Positions 24,673-33,474 of a DNA stretch of 64,000 bases are shown one piece after another; positions within the stretch are counted from its first letter, which is position 1, and every line of letters starts with the position of its first letter. The notes under the pieces were generated by a model that did no database searches, was not told where the DNA came from, and worked only from the letters and a program-made list of their open reading frames with translations. The stretch is from Ramlibacter sp. (GTDB taxonomy: Bacteria; Pseudomonadota; Gammaproteobacteria; Burkholderiales; Burkholderiaceae_C): positions 496,001-560,000 of the forward strand of contig JADJPY010000012.1 of NCBI GenBank assembly GCA_016713005.1. The letters are read 5' to 3'. Position numbers and translations under genes: made by a program.

Positions 24673-26040
24673 ATGCGTATTGCTATCAAATTTGTAGTGG
24701 GTAAGCAAGTACTGGCGGGGGCTGCAGCCCTGTTTTGCATTCATTTCGCCTGGGCCGGCCTGCCGGTGCAGCACTGGACACAAGCCAGCGGCGCGCGGGT
24801 CTACCTGGTCGAAAGCCCGGCCATCCCGATGGTGGACGTGCAACTGGACTTTGACGCCGGCGCGCGGCGCGACCCACGCGGGCGCGCCGGACTGGCCAGC
24901 GCCACGGCCGGTATGTTCTCCAAGGGTGTGCTGGCCCAGCCGGGTGGCACGGGCCCGCTGGCCGGCGCCTTGGACGAGAACCAGGTCAGCGAGGCCTGGG
25001 CCGACCTGGGGGCATCGTTTGACGCAGGGGCGGGCAGCGACCGCATGAGCTTCATGCTGCGTTCGCTGACCGATGCGTCGCTCCTGCAGCGCGCCGTCGC
25101 ACTGGCGGCGCGCCAGCTGGCGGCGCCGGCCTTCCCCGAGGCGGTGTGGCAACGCCAGCGCGAGCGGCTCAATGCCTCCCTGAAAGAAGCGCGCACGCGC
25201 CCGGCCACGCTGGCCGCACGGGCTTTTGCCCAGGCGGTGTACGGCACGCACCCCTATGGCTACGAGGTGACGGAGGAGACCGCCGCGCGCATCGGCGTGG
25301 CGGACATGCGGGCCTTGTACGCGTCGCACGTCCAGCCCTGCCGAGCGGTGGTCAGCATCGTCGGCGCAGTGAACCGCGCGCGGGCCGACGCCATGGTGAG
25401 CGCCTTGCTGGCCGGACTGCCGCGAGGCGCGGGCGCCTGCACGCCGCTGCCCCCCGTGCCCGAGGTGGCGGCACTGGATGCGCCGAAAGAGGAGCGCATC
25501 GCGTTTGATTCTGCGCAGGCCCACGTGCTGATCGGCCAGCCCGGCTACCGCCGTGACGACCCGGATTTCTTCGCCATGCTGGTGGGCAACTACATCCTGG
25601 GCGGCGGCGGCTTCGTCTCGCGCCTGTCCAGCGAGGTGCGCGAGAAGCGCGGCCTGAGCTACAGCGTGTACAGCTACTTTTCGCCGGGGCTGCACGCGGG
25701 TGCCTTCACCCTGGGTTTGCAGACGCGCCCCGACCAGGCCGACCAGGCGGTGCAGGTCTCACGCGAGGTGGTGGCGCGCTTTGTGGCCGAAGGCCCCACC
25801 GAAGCCGAACTGCAGGCCGCCCGGGACAACCTGGTGGGCGGCTTCGCGCTGCGCATCGACAGCAACCGCAAGCTGCTGGACAACCTGGCCAACATCGGCT
25901 GGCACCGGCTGCCGCTGGACTATCTGGACAGCTGGACGCAGAAGGTGGAGAAAGTCACTGTCGCCGACATCCGGTCAGCGTTCGCCCGAAAGCTGCAGCC
26001 GCAGCGCATGGTGACGGTGGTGCTCGGCGCGAAACCCTGA
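24673..26040 (+). CDS. M16-family peptidase-like protein, non-catalytic partner
   Basis: 455 residues from ATG 24673 with AGGGAG upstream. At the position of HxxEH it reads RAGLASATAGMFSKG, so zinc ligands are absent. The substrate-binding region with Arg/Tyr (GGGFVSRLSSEVREKRGLSYSVYSY) is kept, as in non-catalytic partners of M16 heterodimers. The signal peptide is unusual: residues 3-22 are encoded by a copy of the 58-bp repeat. Confidence 0.9.
   Translation: MRIAIKFVVGKQVLAGAAALFCIHFAWAGLPVQHWTQASGARVYLVESPAIPMVDVQLDFDAGARRDPRGRAGLASATAGMFSKGVLAQPGGTGPLAGALDENQVSEAWADLGASFDAGAGSDRMSFMLRSLTDASLLQRAVALAARQLAAPAFPEAVWQRQRERLNASLKEARTRPATLAARAFAQAVYGTHPYGYEVTEETAARIGVADMRALYASHVQPCRAVVSIVGAVNRARADAMVSALLAGLPRGAGACTPLPPVPEVAALDAPKEERIAFDSAQAHVLIGQPGYRRDDPDFFAMLVGNYILGGGGFVSRLSSEVREKRGLSYSVYSYFSPGLHAGAFTLGLQTRPDQADQAVQVSREVVARFVAEGPTEAELQAARDNLVGGFALRIDSNRKLLDNLANIGWHRLPLDYLDSWTQKVEKVTVADIRSAFARKLQPQRMVTVVLGAKP
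24679..24736 (-). repeat. 58-bp palindromic repeat family, copy 4 (encodes a signal peptide)
   Basis: On the minus strand GGGCTGCAGCCCCCGCC, a variable middle, CACTACAAATTTGATAGCAATA. It begins six bases into the plus-strand M16 gene and encodes residues 3-22, the hydrophobic core of its leader. The reading frame relative to the repeat is the same as in copy 3 (shared LAGAAA). Confidence 0.8.
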
Positions 26041-26055
26041 AGGCTCGCGGCGCGC

Positions 26056-26598
26056 TCAGAGGTACCCGGCCGGCGCCTGTGCGTGCCGCAAGTGCAGCGA
26101 AAGCCCGAGCGCGGCCATGTGGTTGTCGTTGCGGCCCAGGATCTTTTCGGACAACGGCAGGAAATGCGTCTCCTCGTAGGCCGCATGCCCCCGGTAGGCG
26201 GTGACCAGGTCGCGCAAGTCGGCGTTGAAGTCCTCAGCGTGTGAGCCGACATCCCGACCTTCGGCGACGCGCTTGAGCGGGGACTTCATGCGATCCCAGA
26301 TCTCTTCGACCGCACGGTGTTCGGCGGTCAGCCGGTCGATCATGGCGCCCACCAGCGCGCGCTCCTCGCCTGGCGCGGCGCTGCGCAGGACTGCGGGGAA
26401 CAGGTCTTGCTCCTCTTCGGCGTGGTGCACCCGCACCACGGCGTCGAAAAACTTGAGCAGGTCGCCCGCCACCGCCCGGGCCTGGGCCGCCGGCTCCAGC
26501 AGGGCGGGCAGTCCGGCCAGGTGGTCCAGCCGGTTGGCAATGCCAGCGTGGCACTGCGAGAAGTTGTTCAGGGGTGCTTCGGTATTGATCGGGTTCAC
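26056..26598 (-). CDS. Hemerythrin domain-containing protein
   Basis: 180 residues from GTG 26598; AAGGAAGG lies eight bases upstream. It is a four-helix hemerythrin-type bundle with candidate diiron ligands at H17 (CHAGI), the HHAEEEQDLF motif, AEHRAVEE, and GHAAYEETHFLPL. Such proteins bind O2 or act in iron or redox sensing. It is cytoplasmic, with no signal peptide. It is convergent with the M16 pair and 126 bp from rsmD. Confidence 0.85.
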   Translation of the reverse strand: MNPINTEAPLNNFSQCHAGIANRLDHLAGLPALLEPAAQARAVAGDLLKFFDAVVRVHHAEEEQDLFPAVLRSAAPGEERALVGAMIDRLTAEHRAVEEIWDRMKSPLKRVAEGRDVGSHAEDFNADLRDLVTAYRGHAAYEETHFLPLSEKILGRNDNHMAALGLSLHLRHAQAPAGYL

Positions 26599-26724
26599 GG
26601 GGGATGCCTTCCTTGGTGGACCCAATATAGCGACGGGCGCAGCCGCCGAAATGGCAAACACGGGGTTTCTTGACTTGCATCAGGTATGCGGGTGCTCCGG
26701 GCGAACCGGCTAAGCTCTGCGGCC

Positions 26725-27351
26725 ATGAAGTCTTCCCACGATCCCGCCGGACCCGCCCGGCCCAAGCGCCCCCGCGTCGTGACCGCCACGGCGAGTGCGC
26801 CGCAGGAGGTGCGCCTGATCGGCGGTCGCTGGAAGCGCACCCCGTTGCCGGTGGCCGACCGGCCCGGCCTGCGGCCCACGCCCGCCAGGGTGCGTGAGAC
26901 GCTGTTCAACTGGCTGGGGCAGGACTTGTCGGGCTGGAGCTGCCTGGACGCCTTCGCCGGAACGGGGGCGCTGGGGCTGGAGGCGGCGTCGCGCGGCGCG
27001 GCCCGGGTGTGGCTGGTGGAGCAGGATGCCGCGCTGGTGGCGCGCCTGCAGGGCCTGTGCACGAAGCTTCAGGCCCACGGGGTCAGCGTGCAACGCGGCG
27101 ATGCCCTGACGGTGTTGCGCACCCAGGCATCGGGCAGTCTGGACCTGGTGCTGCTGGACCCGCCCTTTGACGCCGGCCTGTTCGAGCCAGCCCTGGCGGC
27201 GGCGGCAAAGGCCGTGTCCATGACAGGCTGGATTTACCTGGAGGCGCCGGTTGAGTGGACAGACGCATTGCTGGCGCCCCTGCCACTTCGGGTCCACCGG
27301 CATTTGCGTGCGGGCGCGGTGCATGCGCACCTGCTGCAGCGCACTGCATAA
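26725..27351 (+). CDS. rsmD: 16S rRNA (guanine(966)-N2)-methyltransferase RsmD
   Basis: 208 residues from ATG 26725. The family start VRLIGGRWKRTPLPV and RPTPARVRETLFNWL are clear. The SAM-binding motif DAFAGTGALGLEAASRGA is followed by the catalytic DPPF in LVLLDPPFDAGLF. It methylates G966 of 16S rRNA during 30S assembly. It lies 41 bp upstream of coaD, the usual proteobacterial neighbour. Confidence 0.94.
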   Translation: MKSSHDPAGPARPKRPRVVTATASAPQEVRLIGGRWKRTPLPVADRPGLRPTPARVRETLFNWLGQDLSGWSCLDAFAGTGALGLEAASRGAARVWLVEQDAALVARLQGLCTKLQAHGVSVQRGDALTVLRTQASGSLDLVLLDPPFDAGLFEPALAAAAKAVSMTGWIYLEAPVEWTDALLAPLPLRVHRHLRAGAVHAHLLQRTA

Positions 27352-27392
27352 TGCGGCCAAAAGCGCAGGGAGCTGTGCCCCAGGAGGAGCCG

Positions 27393-27893
27393 ATGTCCAA
27401 AAGCATCATTGCCGTGTACCCCGGCACGTTTGACCCCATGACCCTGGGCCACGAGGACGTGGTGCGGCGGGCTTGCCAGTTGTTTGATTCGGTGATCGTC
27501 GCCGTGGCCGCCGGCCACCACAAGAAGTCCCTGTTCACCCTGCAGGAGCGGGTTGACATGGCGCGTGACGCACTGGCGGCTTACCCGCAGGTGTCCGTCG
27601 AGGGCTTTTCCGGACTGGTGCGCGACTTCGTCGTGTCGCGAGGCGGCAAGGCCATGGTGCGGGGCCTGCGCGCCGTCACCGATTTCGACTACGAGTTCCA
27701 GCTCGCCGGCATGAACCGCAGCCTGATGCCCGATGTGGAAACGGTGTTCCTCACGCCCGGCGACAAGTACCAGTTCATCAGCAGCACGTTCGTGCGCGAA
27801 ATTGCCATCCTGGGCGGCGAAGTGCACAAGTTTGTTTCGCCCACCATCCAGGAATGCCTGGCGCAGAAGGTGCGCAGCCTCGGGCGCGATTAG
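27393..27893 (+). CDS. coaD: Phosphopantetheine adenylyltransferase CoaD
   Basis: 166 residues from ATG 27393 with AGGAGG upstream. It catalyses the penultimate step of coenzyme A synthesis (ATP plus 4'-phosphopantetheine). Diagnostic motifs are YPGTFDPMTLGHEDVVRRA (nucleotidyltransferase T/HxGH type), VRGLRAVTDFDYEFQLAGMN and ISSTFVREIA. The last four bases overlap the convergent hydrolase gene. Confidence 0.97.
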   Translation: MSKSIIAVYPGTFDPMTLGHEDVVRRACQLFDSVIVAVAAGHHKKSLFTLQERVDMARDALAAYPQVSVEGFSGLVRDFVVSRGGKAMVRGLRAVTDFDYEFQLAGMNRSLMPDVETVFLTPGDKYQFISSTFVREIAILGGEVHKFVSPTIQECLAQKVRSLGRD

Positions 27894-28606
27894 GCGCCAC
27901 TCCCGCGGCGCAGCCGCCCCAGCCAGTCCAGCAGCCGTGCGTTGAGCGCTTCGGGCTGCTCCATCGTGATCATGTGGCCGCAGTCGGGCAGTTCCACCAG
28001 CTCTGCGTGCGGCGCCAATGCGGCGATTTCCCTTGCCAGTTCGGGTGGCGTCAGCTGGTCGTGCGCACCGCTCACCGCCAGCAGCGGGCAGGTCAGCGAG
28101 CCCAGATGCGCTCGCGCGTCCGGTCGGGTGATGACGGCCCGGTTCTGGGCGATGAGCTGGCCCGCGCCGGCGCGCTCGATCATGGCAATGTAGGCTTCCA
28201 CCAGCGCCGTATTGCCCGCGTTGTGGGGCGCGAAAGCCAGCGGCACGTTGGCCTCCAGCACTTCGCGCAGGCGCCCCCTGGCGAACAGTTCGATGGCGCC
28301 CTCCCGCACGGCCCGCATCTCGGGCGTCTCCGGCCGCGCCGTGGTGCCCAGCAATGCCAGGCCATGCACGCGCTGCGGTGCCAGGCGGGCAGCCTCCATC
28401 GCGATCATGCCGCCCATGGAGGCGCCACACAGCACCAGTGGTCCGGGGTGCTCGTTCAACAGCCGGGCGGCCATTGCCGTGATGGTGGTTTCGCGAGTGT
28501 GCGCATCCGACACCACGGGGCGCCAGTCGGCAGGCAGCACCGCCAGTTGCGCCTTCCAGAGGGCGGCGTCTGTGGCCAGACCGGGGAGCAGCACCAGTTG
28601 CATCAT
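27890..28606 (-). CDS. Alpha/beta-fold hydrolase
   Basis: 238 residues from ATG 28606; the adjacent ATG 28603 is equally possible. The nucleophile elbow is GASMGG, the acid is in VSGAHDQLTP, and the histidine is in DCGHMITMEQPE, giving a complete catalytic triad. The N-terminus LVLLPGLATDAALW is typical of small BioH/3-oxoadipate-lactonase-like esterases. The substrate is unknown. Confidence 0.85.
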   Translation of the reverse strand: MMQLVLLPGLATDAALWKAQLAVLPADWRPVVSDAHTRETTITAMAARLLNEHPGPLVLCGASMGGMIAMEAARLAPQRVHGLALLGTTARPETPEMRAVREGAIELFARGRLREVLEANVPLAFAPHNAGNTALVEAYIAMIERAGAGQLIAQNRAVITRPDARAHLGSLTCPLLAVSGAHDQLTPPELAREIAALAPHAELVELPDCGHMITMEQPEALNARLLDWLGRLRRGSGA

Positions 28607-28726
28607 TGGGACCTGAATATAGGCCAAGGACAGAAGGGATGCGTGCGACACTGCAGCGCCTCACACAAACTGGGGATGGGCGGGCGCCACGTTGTCCGCT
28701 ACCCTGCGACCCAACCTGTTCCCCTG

Positions 28727-29818
28727 ATGAAAGCCCACATGCCTTTTTTCCGCCTTGCCGTGATTGCCAGCTCTGCCTTCCTGATGTGTGCGGCCGCGTC
28801 GGCACAGAACCTTGTCTATCCCAGCCCGCCGCAACCCGAGGCGCAGGCCCTGGTCCAGCGCTTTCAGGCCGACTTTGCCAGGGTGAGCGCCGACCCGGCC
28901 TACTTCACCCTGCCTGCCAGCGCACCCGCACCGGGCTGCGACATCAGCAAGGCCGACCTGTACAAGGCCGCCGGCCTGGCCATGGCGCTGCCGGAAGAGG
29001 CGGCCAAGATCAGCAAGATGACGCGCAAGCAGTTGCGCGACATGGGCATGGACCCCGAGCAGGCGGCCAAGCCCACGGAGTACAGCAACGTGAATGTGGT
29101 TGCCTTGTCCGTGCCCTGCAAGAACGGCAAGGTCGACGGCGAGGTGGAGACCATCGCCAGCTTTGACACGCTGATGACCATGAAAAACACCATGAACATG
29201 GGCCAGAAGATGGTCACGATGACCATGGACATGGGCGCCAGCCAGACCAAGCGTGCCCGTTCGCTGTTTGTGGCCGGCGAACTCAAGCGCATGGTGTTCA
29301 GCGCCGACCGCACGTTCTCGCGAAACAAGACCACCTACGACGACCCGGCGACGCAGGAGATGATGAACAAGCATGCCGTGCCCGAAGCCAAGGAGCCCAA
29401 TGTGATGCTGATGTACACCGCGCCCGATGAAGGCGGCTTGATGGGCATCTTCACGGTGGCAACCACGCCCAAGTTCAGTGCGGGCCTGTTTGGCATGACG
29501 ACCACTTTCGAGCGCCAGGTCACCAGCATGTTCATGAGCGGCATCACCGGCAAGGGACGCTCGGTGCAGAAGATGCAGTCCTATACGGGGGCGGCATTCA
29601 CCATGGACATGGAACAGGGGATGCGCGACGGCAAGCCCAACGGCGAGCAGATCATCCGCACCGAAAACCATTTCCGCAAAAACAACATCCGCATGGACCA
29701 GGTGCCCGGTTTCGAGAACGCCCGCATTGTCAGCGTCAATGGCGTGGAGATGATCGAACAGCGCAACTGCTACATCGACGGCGCGCTGGTGAAGACGGCC
29801 ACTTGCCCGAAGGACTGA
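28727..29818 (+). CDS. Secreted Met-rich protein, function unknown
   Basis: 363 residues from ATG 28727; ATG 28739 is also possible. A signal peptide ends near AAASAQ (residue 27). The rest has no domain I recognise. Two Cys pairs (C71/C131 and the C-terminal ones) are compatible with a periplasmic location. Eight methionines fall between residues 150 and 169, a density that can bind Cu(I), but no His accompanies them. It is followed one base later by another secreted protein, so the two are an operon. Confidence 0.65.
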   Translation: MKAHMPFFRLAVIASSAFLMCAAASAQNLVYPSPPQPEAQALVQRFQADFARVSADPAYFTLPASAPAPGCDISKADLYKAAGLAMALPEEAAKISKMTRKQLRDMGMDPEQAAKPTEYSNVNVVALSVPCKNGKVDGEVETIASFDTLMTMKNTMNMGQKMVTMTMDMGASQTKRARSLFVAGELKRMVFSADRTFSRNKTTYDDPATQEMMNKHAVPEAKEPNVMLMYTAPDEGGLMGIFTVATTPKFSAGLFGMTTTFERQVTSMFMSGITGKGRSVQKMQSYTGAAFTMDMEQGMRDGKPNGEQIIRTENHFRKNNIRMDQVPGFENARIVSVNGVEMIEQRNCYIDGALVKTATCPKD

Positions 29819-29819
29819 C

Positions 29820-30863
29820 ATGCAACTGCACCGCCTGACCCTGCGTGCGGCCGCCCTGGCGGCGACCCTGGTGGCCGCGCAACCCGCGCTGGCGCTGGAT
29901 GTTCTGAACAGCAACGGTTTCTACCCGTGCATCCAGGGCGACTGCGTCAATGGCCGCGGCACGGTGCGCGAGTTGATGACCAATGCCGACATCGAGGGCA
30001 ACTGGCGCGGCGGGCAGACCATTCCCGGCGAGCGCTACACGATCGGCCACCCGCTGGCCAAGGGCAAGCGCTACGAGCAGTACTACGGCAGCGACGGCAT
30101 GCTGGAGCGCGGCAGCGTGATCCGCGGTGTTGCCGCCAGCAACATCGTGTCGGTCTTCACCGGCACCTTTGGCCGGGTGGACCACACCTTCATGCGCGCG
30201 CGCATCGCCTCGCCGCAGGAGGGTGTGTACGCACTGGGCAATGGCATCGAATACCGTGGCCGCTTCGAGTACCTGCCCGCCAAGGGCCACACGGCCGGCC
30301 AGCTGACCATGGGGCACTTCATCTTCTTTGGCGACAAGGTGGACACCGAAGACAACGAGACCGAGACCGGCCTCTGGGTGAGCCAGCAGGCGGTTGTGGG
30401 CGGCGCGCCGTTCATGCTGGTGCGCGCACGGCCTGACTACATGGCGGTGCTGCAGCAGCAGTACCAGCGCGAGCAATCCCTGGCCACCGACGACTTCCGC
30501 GCGCAGGACCAGCAGAAAACCTGGGCCACAGCGTTCTCCATCCTGGGCGAAGTGGCAGGCGCGATGGGAGGACGCAGCGGAGGGCTGGGTGGCATGGGTG
30601 GCGGGCGCGGCAGCGCCGGGCGAGGCTTTGCCATGGACCTGATTGGCGGCCTGATGAGCGGCGCAGCGCAGCAACAGGGCCAGCCCGCCCAGGGCGCGAC
30701 GGGGGGCAGCGGTGGCGCGGCGCCCGCAGACCCTTCCGCCCGGCTGATCCAGATGATCACCGGTTCCGCACTCAAGAAGGTGACGGGGGACAAGGCGTTG
30801 TCTGACGCGCTGTCCAAGGCGGTGGCCGACGGCATCGAAAAGGCCAACGCCGGCAAGCCCTGA
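29820..30863 (+). CDS. Secreted Gly-rich protein with MORN-like segments, function unknown
   Basis: 347 residues with a clear signal peptide (ending AQPALA). The N-terminal part has CIQGDCVNGRGTV and GNGIEYRGRFEYLPAKG, reminiscent of MORN repeats. A helical stretch rich in Gln (about 200-230) leads to a Gly/Met/Ala-rich low-complexity region (about 245-305) and a C-terminal amphipathic helix. No enzyme motif is seen. It starts one base after the Met-rich gene and is probably co-expressed with it. Confidence 0.62.
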   Translation: MQLHRLTLRAAALAATLVAAQPALALDVLNSNGFYPCIQGDCVNGRGTVRELMTNADIEGNWRGGQTIPGERYTIGHPLAKGKRYEQYYGSDGMLERGSVIRGVAASNIVSVFTGTFGRVDHTFMRARIASPQEGVYALGNGIEYRGRFEYLPAKGHTAGQLTMGHFIFFGDKVDTEDNETETGLWVSQQAVVGGAPFMLVRARPDYMAVLQQQYQREQSLATDDFRAQDQQKTWATAFSILGEVAGAMGGRSGGLGGMGGGRGSAGRGFAMDLIGGLMSGAAQQQGQPAQGATGGSGGAAPADPSARLIQMITGSALKKVTGDKALSDALSKAVADGIEKANAGKP

Positions 30864-30942
30864 CGCAGCGACCGGCAACGCTTCTTTACACAGCTTTGCA
30901 GGCGCTTGGTCGCCCCGGTCCGCTGAACTGGCGTTGAGTCGT

Positions 30943-30961
30943 CATGGAGGCCTTCTCCATG
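30943..30961 (+). other. Leader hairpin upstream of small secreted protein
   Basis: CATGGAG-GCCTT-CTCCATG: a perfect 7-bp inverted repeat with a 5-base loop, ending 23 bp before the ATG at 30985. It could be an mRNA hairpin or a protein-binding site. No T-tract follows, so termination is unlikely. Confidence 0.45.
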
Positions 30962-30984
30962 ACCACAACCCAGGAGAAATCGCA

Positions 30985-31329
30985 ATGACTTTCCGTACCC
31001 TTGTGACCGTATTCGCCCTGAGCGCCGCATCCCTGGCCATGGCGCAGGCACCTGCACCCGCCGGCAACGCGTCCACGCCGCGCATTGACCAGCGCGAAGC
31101 CAATCAGCAAAAGCGCATCGACCAGGGCGTGGCCTCCGGCCAGCTCACGCAGAAGGAGGCCGACAAGCTGAACAAGCAGCAGGCCGGCATCCAGAAGCAG
31201 GAAGACAAGGCCAAGGCCGACGGCGTGGTCACGAAGAAAGAGCGCGCCAAGCTGACGCACCGCCAGAACAAGGCCGATCGCGCCATCACGCGCAACAAGC
31301 ACGACCGCCAGAAGAAGAACCCGGCCTGA
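30985..31329 (+). CDS. Small exported basic protein with repeated EF-hand-like motif
   Basis: 114 residues from ATG 30985, preceded by CAGGAGAA. A signal peptide (ending AMAQ) is followed by an Ala/Pro linker and two related segments: RIDQGVASGQLTQKEADKL and DKAKADGVVTKKERAKL. The spacing D-x-G-x(3-4)-G/V-x-L/V-T-x-x-E resembles a degenerate EF-hand half. The C-terminus is very basic. I know of no function. Confidence 0.68.
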   Translation: MTFRTLVTVFALSAASLAMAQAPAPAGNASTPRIDQREANQQKRIDQGVASGQLTQKEADKLNKQQAGIQKQEDKAKADGVVTKKERAKLTHRQNKADRAITRNKHDRQKKNPA

Positions 31330-31376
31330 GGCCGACACGGCGTGCATGACGCCGCGCAGGGCGCGCCCGGTGGCTT

Positions 31377-32423
31377 TCAGGCTGCCGCGCGCGCCTTGTC
31401 GGCTTCCGTGGTGAACGAGTCCGCGTAGAACTCGTCGGCCGGCAGGCCACCCAGGCTGGTGTACTCGGCCCGGGCCGAATCGACCACGATGGGCGCGCCG
31501 CAGGCGTAGACCTGGTGACCCGACAGGTCAGGGAAGTCCTGGAGCACGGCCTTGTGCACAAAGCCGGTGCGGCCACTCCACGCGTCTTCGGGCAGGGCGT
31601 CAGAAATCACCGGCACGTAGCGCAGGTTGGGCATCTCGGCCACCCGCGCCTGCACCCAGTCGTTCAGGTACAGGTCGGGAGGGCGGCGCCCGCCCCAGTA
31701 CAACACGGCCGGACGTGCGATGCCCTTGTGCTGCATGTGCTCGATGAGCGCCTTGATCGGCGCGAAGCCGGTGCCCGAGGCCAGCAGCACGATGGGCTTT
31801 GCGGAGTCCTCGCGCAGCCAGAAGCTGCCGTAGGGGCCTTCCACACGCAGGATTTCCTTTTCCTTCATGGCGCTGAAGACATGCTGGGTGAACTTTCCCC
31901 CCGCCATGTGGCGGATGTGCAGGTCCACTGCGGGGGCAGCTGCATCCAGTGTGTGGGGCGCATTGGCCATCGAGTAGCTGCGCCGTGCGCCGTCGCGCAG
32001 GATGAACTCGATGTATTGCCCGGCGTGGAAGCGCAGCGTGTCGTTGGCGGGCAATTGCAGCCGCACATGCATCACGTCGTGGGAGAGCTTTTGCAGCGCA
32101 ATCACGCGCGCCGGCATCTTGCGGATCGGGAAGGCGTCGGCGCTGGTGACCTGGCGTGACTCGAGCAGCACGTCCGTCTGGGGCACGCCGCAGCATGTCA
32201 GGATGAGGCCCTGGGCTTCTTCCTCGGCGCTCAGTGCCTTTGTCTGGTGTGGGCCGTGGACCACCGAGCCTTCAAGCATGCGGCACTTGCAGGAGCCGCA
32301 GGCGCCGTCCTTGCATCCGTACGGCAGCCCCACACCCTGGCGGATGCCTGCTGCCAGGATGGCCTCGCCGGGCTCTGACGAAAAACTGCGCCCGCTGGGC
32401 TGCACGGTGATGGTGAACGACAT
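31377..32423 (-). CDS. 2Fe-2S ferredoxin/FNR-type reductase (CDP-6-deoxy-delta-3,4-glucoseen reductase-like)
   Basis: 348 residues from ATG 32423. The N-terminal plant-type ferredoxin domain has the cluster motif CKDGACGSC plus a distal Cys (LTCCGVP). It is followed by an FNR-type FAD domain (RSYSMAN) and NAD domain (LLASGTGFAPIKALIEH; YACGAPIVVDSAR). It transfers electrons from NAD(P)H to a partner oxygenase or dehydratase. The family label comes from AscD/DdhD-like proteins, but no deoxysugar genes are nearby, so the real partner is unknown. It is divergent from the epimerase-like gene, 48 bp away. Confidence 0.88.
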   Translation of the reverse strand: MSFTITVQPSGRSFSSEPGEAILAAGIRQGVGLPYGCKDGACGSCKCRMLEGSVVHGPHQTKALSAEEEAQGLILTCCGVPQTDVLLESRQVTSADAFPIRKMPARVIALQKLSHDVMHVRLQLPANDTLRFHAGQYIEFILRDGARRSYSMANAPHTLDAAAPAVDLHIRHMAGGKFTQHVFSAMKEKEILRVEGPYGSFWLREDSAKPIVLLASGTGFAPIKALIEHMQHKGIARPAVLYWGGRRPPDLYLNDWVQARVAEMPNLRYVPVISDALPEDAWSGRTGFVHKAVLQDFPDLSGHQVYACGAPIVVDSARAEYTSLGGLPADEFYADSFTTEADKARAAA

Positions 32424-32471
32424 GTTTTGGTTATCCTCGCAGGCTGAATGCCCGACTGACACCCCCCGATT

Positions 32472-33404
32472 TTGCCTTCAAACCAGACCCCGCTGGGCGC
32501 ACTGCCTGCCCGATTTCGCCGCGAACGGCTGCTCGTTGTGGGCTGCGGTGACGTGGGTTTGCGCGTGGTCCGCCAAGGTGGCCGCGGCCTGCGGGTGTTG
32601 GCCCTGACTTCGAGCCCCGAGCGTGTGAAGACGCTGCGTGAAACGGGTGTCACGCCCATCTGCGGCGACCTGGACCAGCCGGCCACACTGCGCCGCCTGG
32701 CGGGTCTGGCCACGCGGGTGCTGCATCTGGCACCGCCGCCTGGCGACAGCTCCGACCAGTGGTGGCGCGACCCGCGGACGCAGGCCTTGCTGCGGACGCT
32801 TCGCCTTCGCACGGCTCCAGCCGCGCTGGTGTATGGGTCCACCAGCGGGGTCTATGGCGATTGCGCCGGACAGCTCGTGAATGAGACGCGCGCTGTGGCG
32901 CCACACACGCCGCGCGCGCACCGTCGTGTGGATGCCGAGCGTCTGGTGCGCCACTACGGCCGTGCCACGGGCGTTCGCACGGCTGTGCTTCGCATCCCCG
33001 GCATCTACGCGCCCGACCGTGAGGGAGGCACACCGCGTGCACGGCTGCTCAAGCGCACACCGGTGTTGCGGGCACAGGACGACGTGTTCACCAACCACAT
33101 CCATGCGGACGACCTGGCGCGCGCCTGCATGCTGGCGCTGTGGCGTGCCTGGCCGCAACGCGTGTACAACGCCTGCGACGACGCGCAGCTCAAGATGGGT
33201 GACTACTTTGACCTGGCGGCCGACCTCTATGGCATGCCGCGGCCACCGCGCGTGGCGCGCACCGACGCGCAGGACACCCTGCCGCTGATGCTGCTGAGCT
33301 TCATGGGCGAATCGCGCCGGCTGGACAACACGCGCATCCGGCGTGAGCTGCGCCTGGCGTGGCGCTACCCGACGCCAGCGACGGGATTGCTATCAAAAAC
33401 GTAG
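32472..33404 (+). CDS. NAD-dependent epimerase/SDR-type protein (YeeZ-like)
   Basis: 310 residues from TTG 32472; no ATG fits. The Rossmann start LLVVGCGDVGLRVVRQGG is non-canonical (GxGxxG as GCGDVG). The remaining pattern, VYGSTSGVYGDCAG, RIPGIYAPDR, NHIHADDLARA and YNACDD, is typical of extended SDR/epimerase relatives. The YxxxK pair is not intact (SGVYGDCAG), so epimerase activity is uncertain. The last residues LLSKT and the stop codon are encoded by a copy of the 58-bp repeat. Confidence 0.8.
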   Translation: MPSNQTPLGALPARFRRERLLVVGCGDVGLRVVRQGGRGLRVLALTSSPERVKTLRETGVTPICGDLDQPATLRRLAGLATRVLHLAPPPGDSSDQWWRDPRTQALLRTLRLRTAPAALVYGSTSGVYGDCAGQLVNETRAVAPHTPRAHRRVDAERLVRHYGRATGVRTAVLRIPGIYAPDREGGTPRARLLKRTPVLRAQDDVFTNHIHADDLARACMLALWRAWPQRVYNACDDAQLKMGDYFDLAADLYGMPRPPRVARTDAQDTLPLMLLSFMGESRRLDNTRIRRELRLAWRYPTPATGLLSKT

Positions 33405-33444
33405 CTATTCAGTAAGAATCCACGGGGCCTGCGGGCCGATTTTC
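33385..33444 (-). repeat. 58-bp palindromic repeat family, copy 5
   Basis: On the minus strand ATCGGCCCGCAGGCCCCG, a variable middle, GCTACGTTTTTGATAGCAATCC. It overlaps the end of the epimerase-like gene and supplies its TAG stop. It fills most of the gap to the end of rne (70 bp, convergent). Confidence 0.75.
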
Positions 33445-33474
33445 ATGGAAAACCGGCCCTGCAAGGCGATTGCC

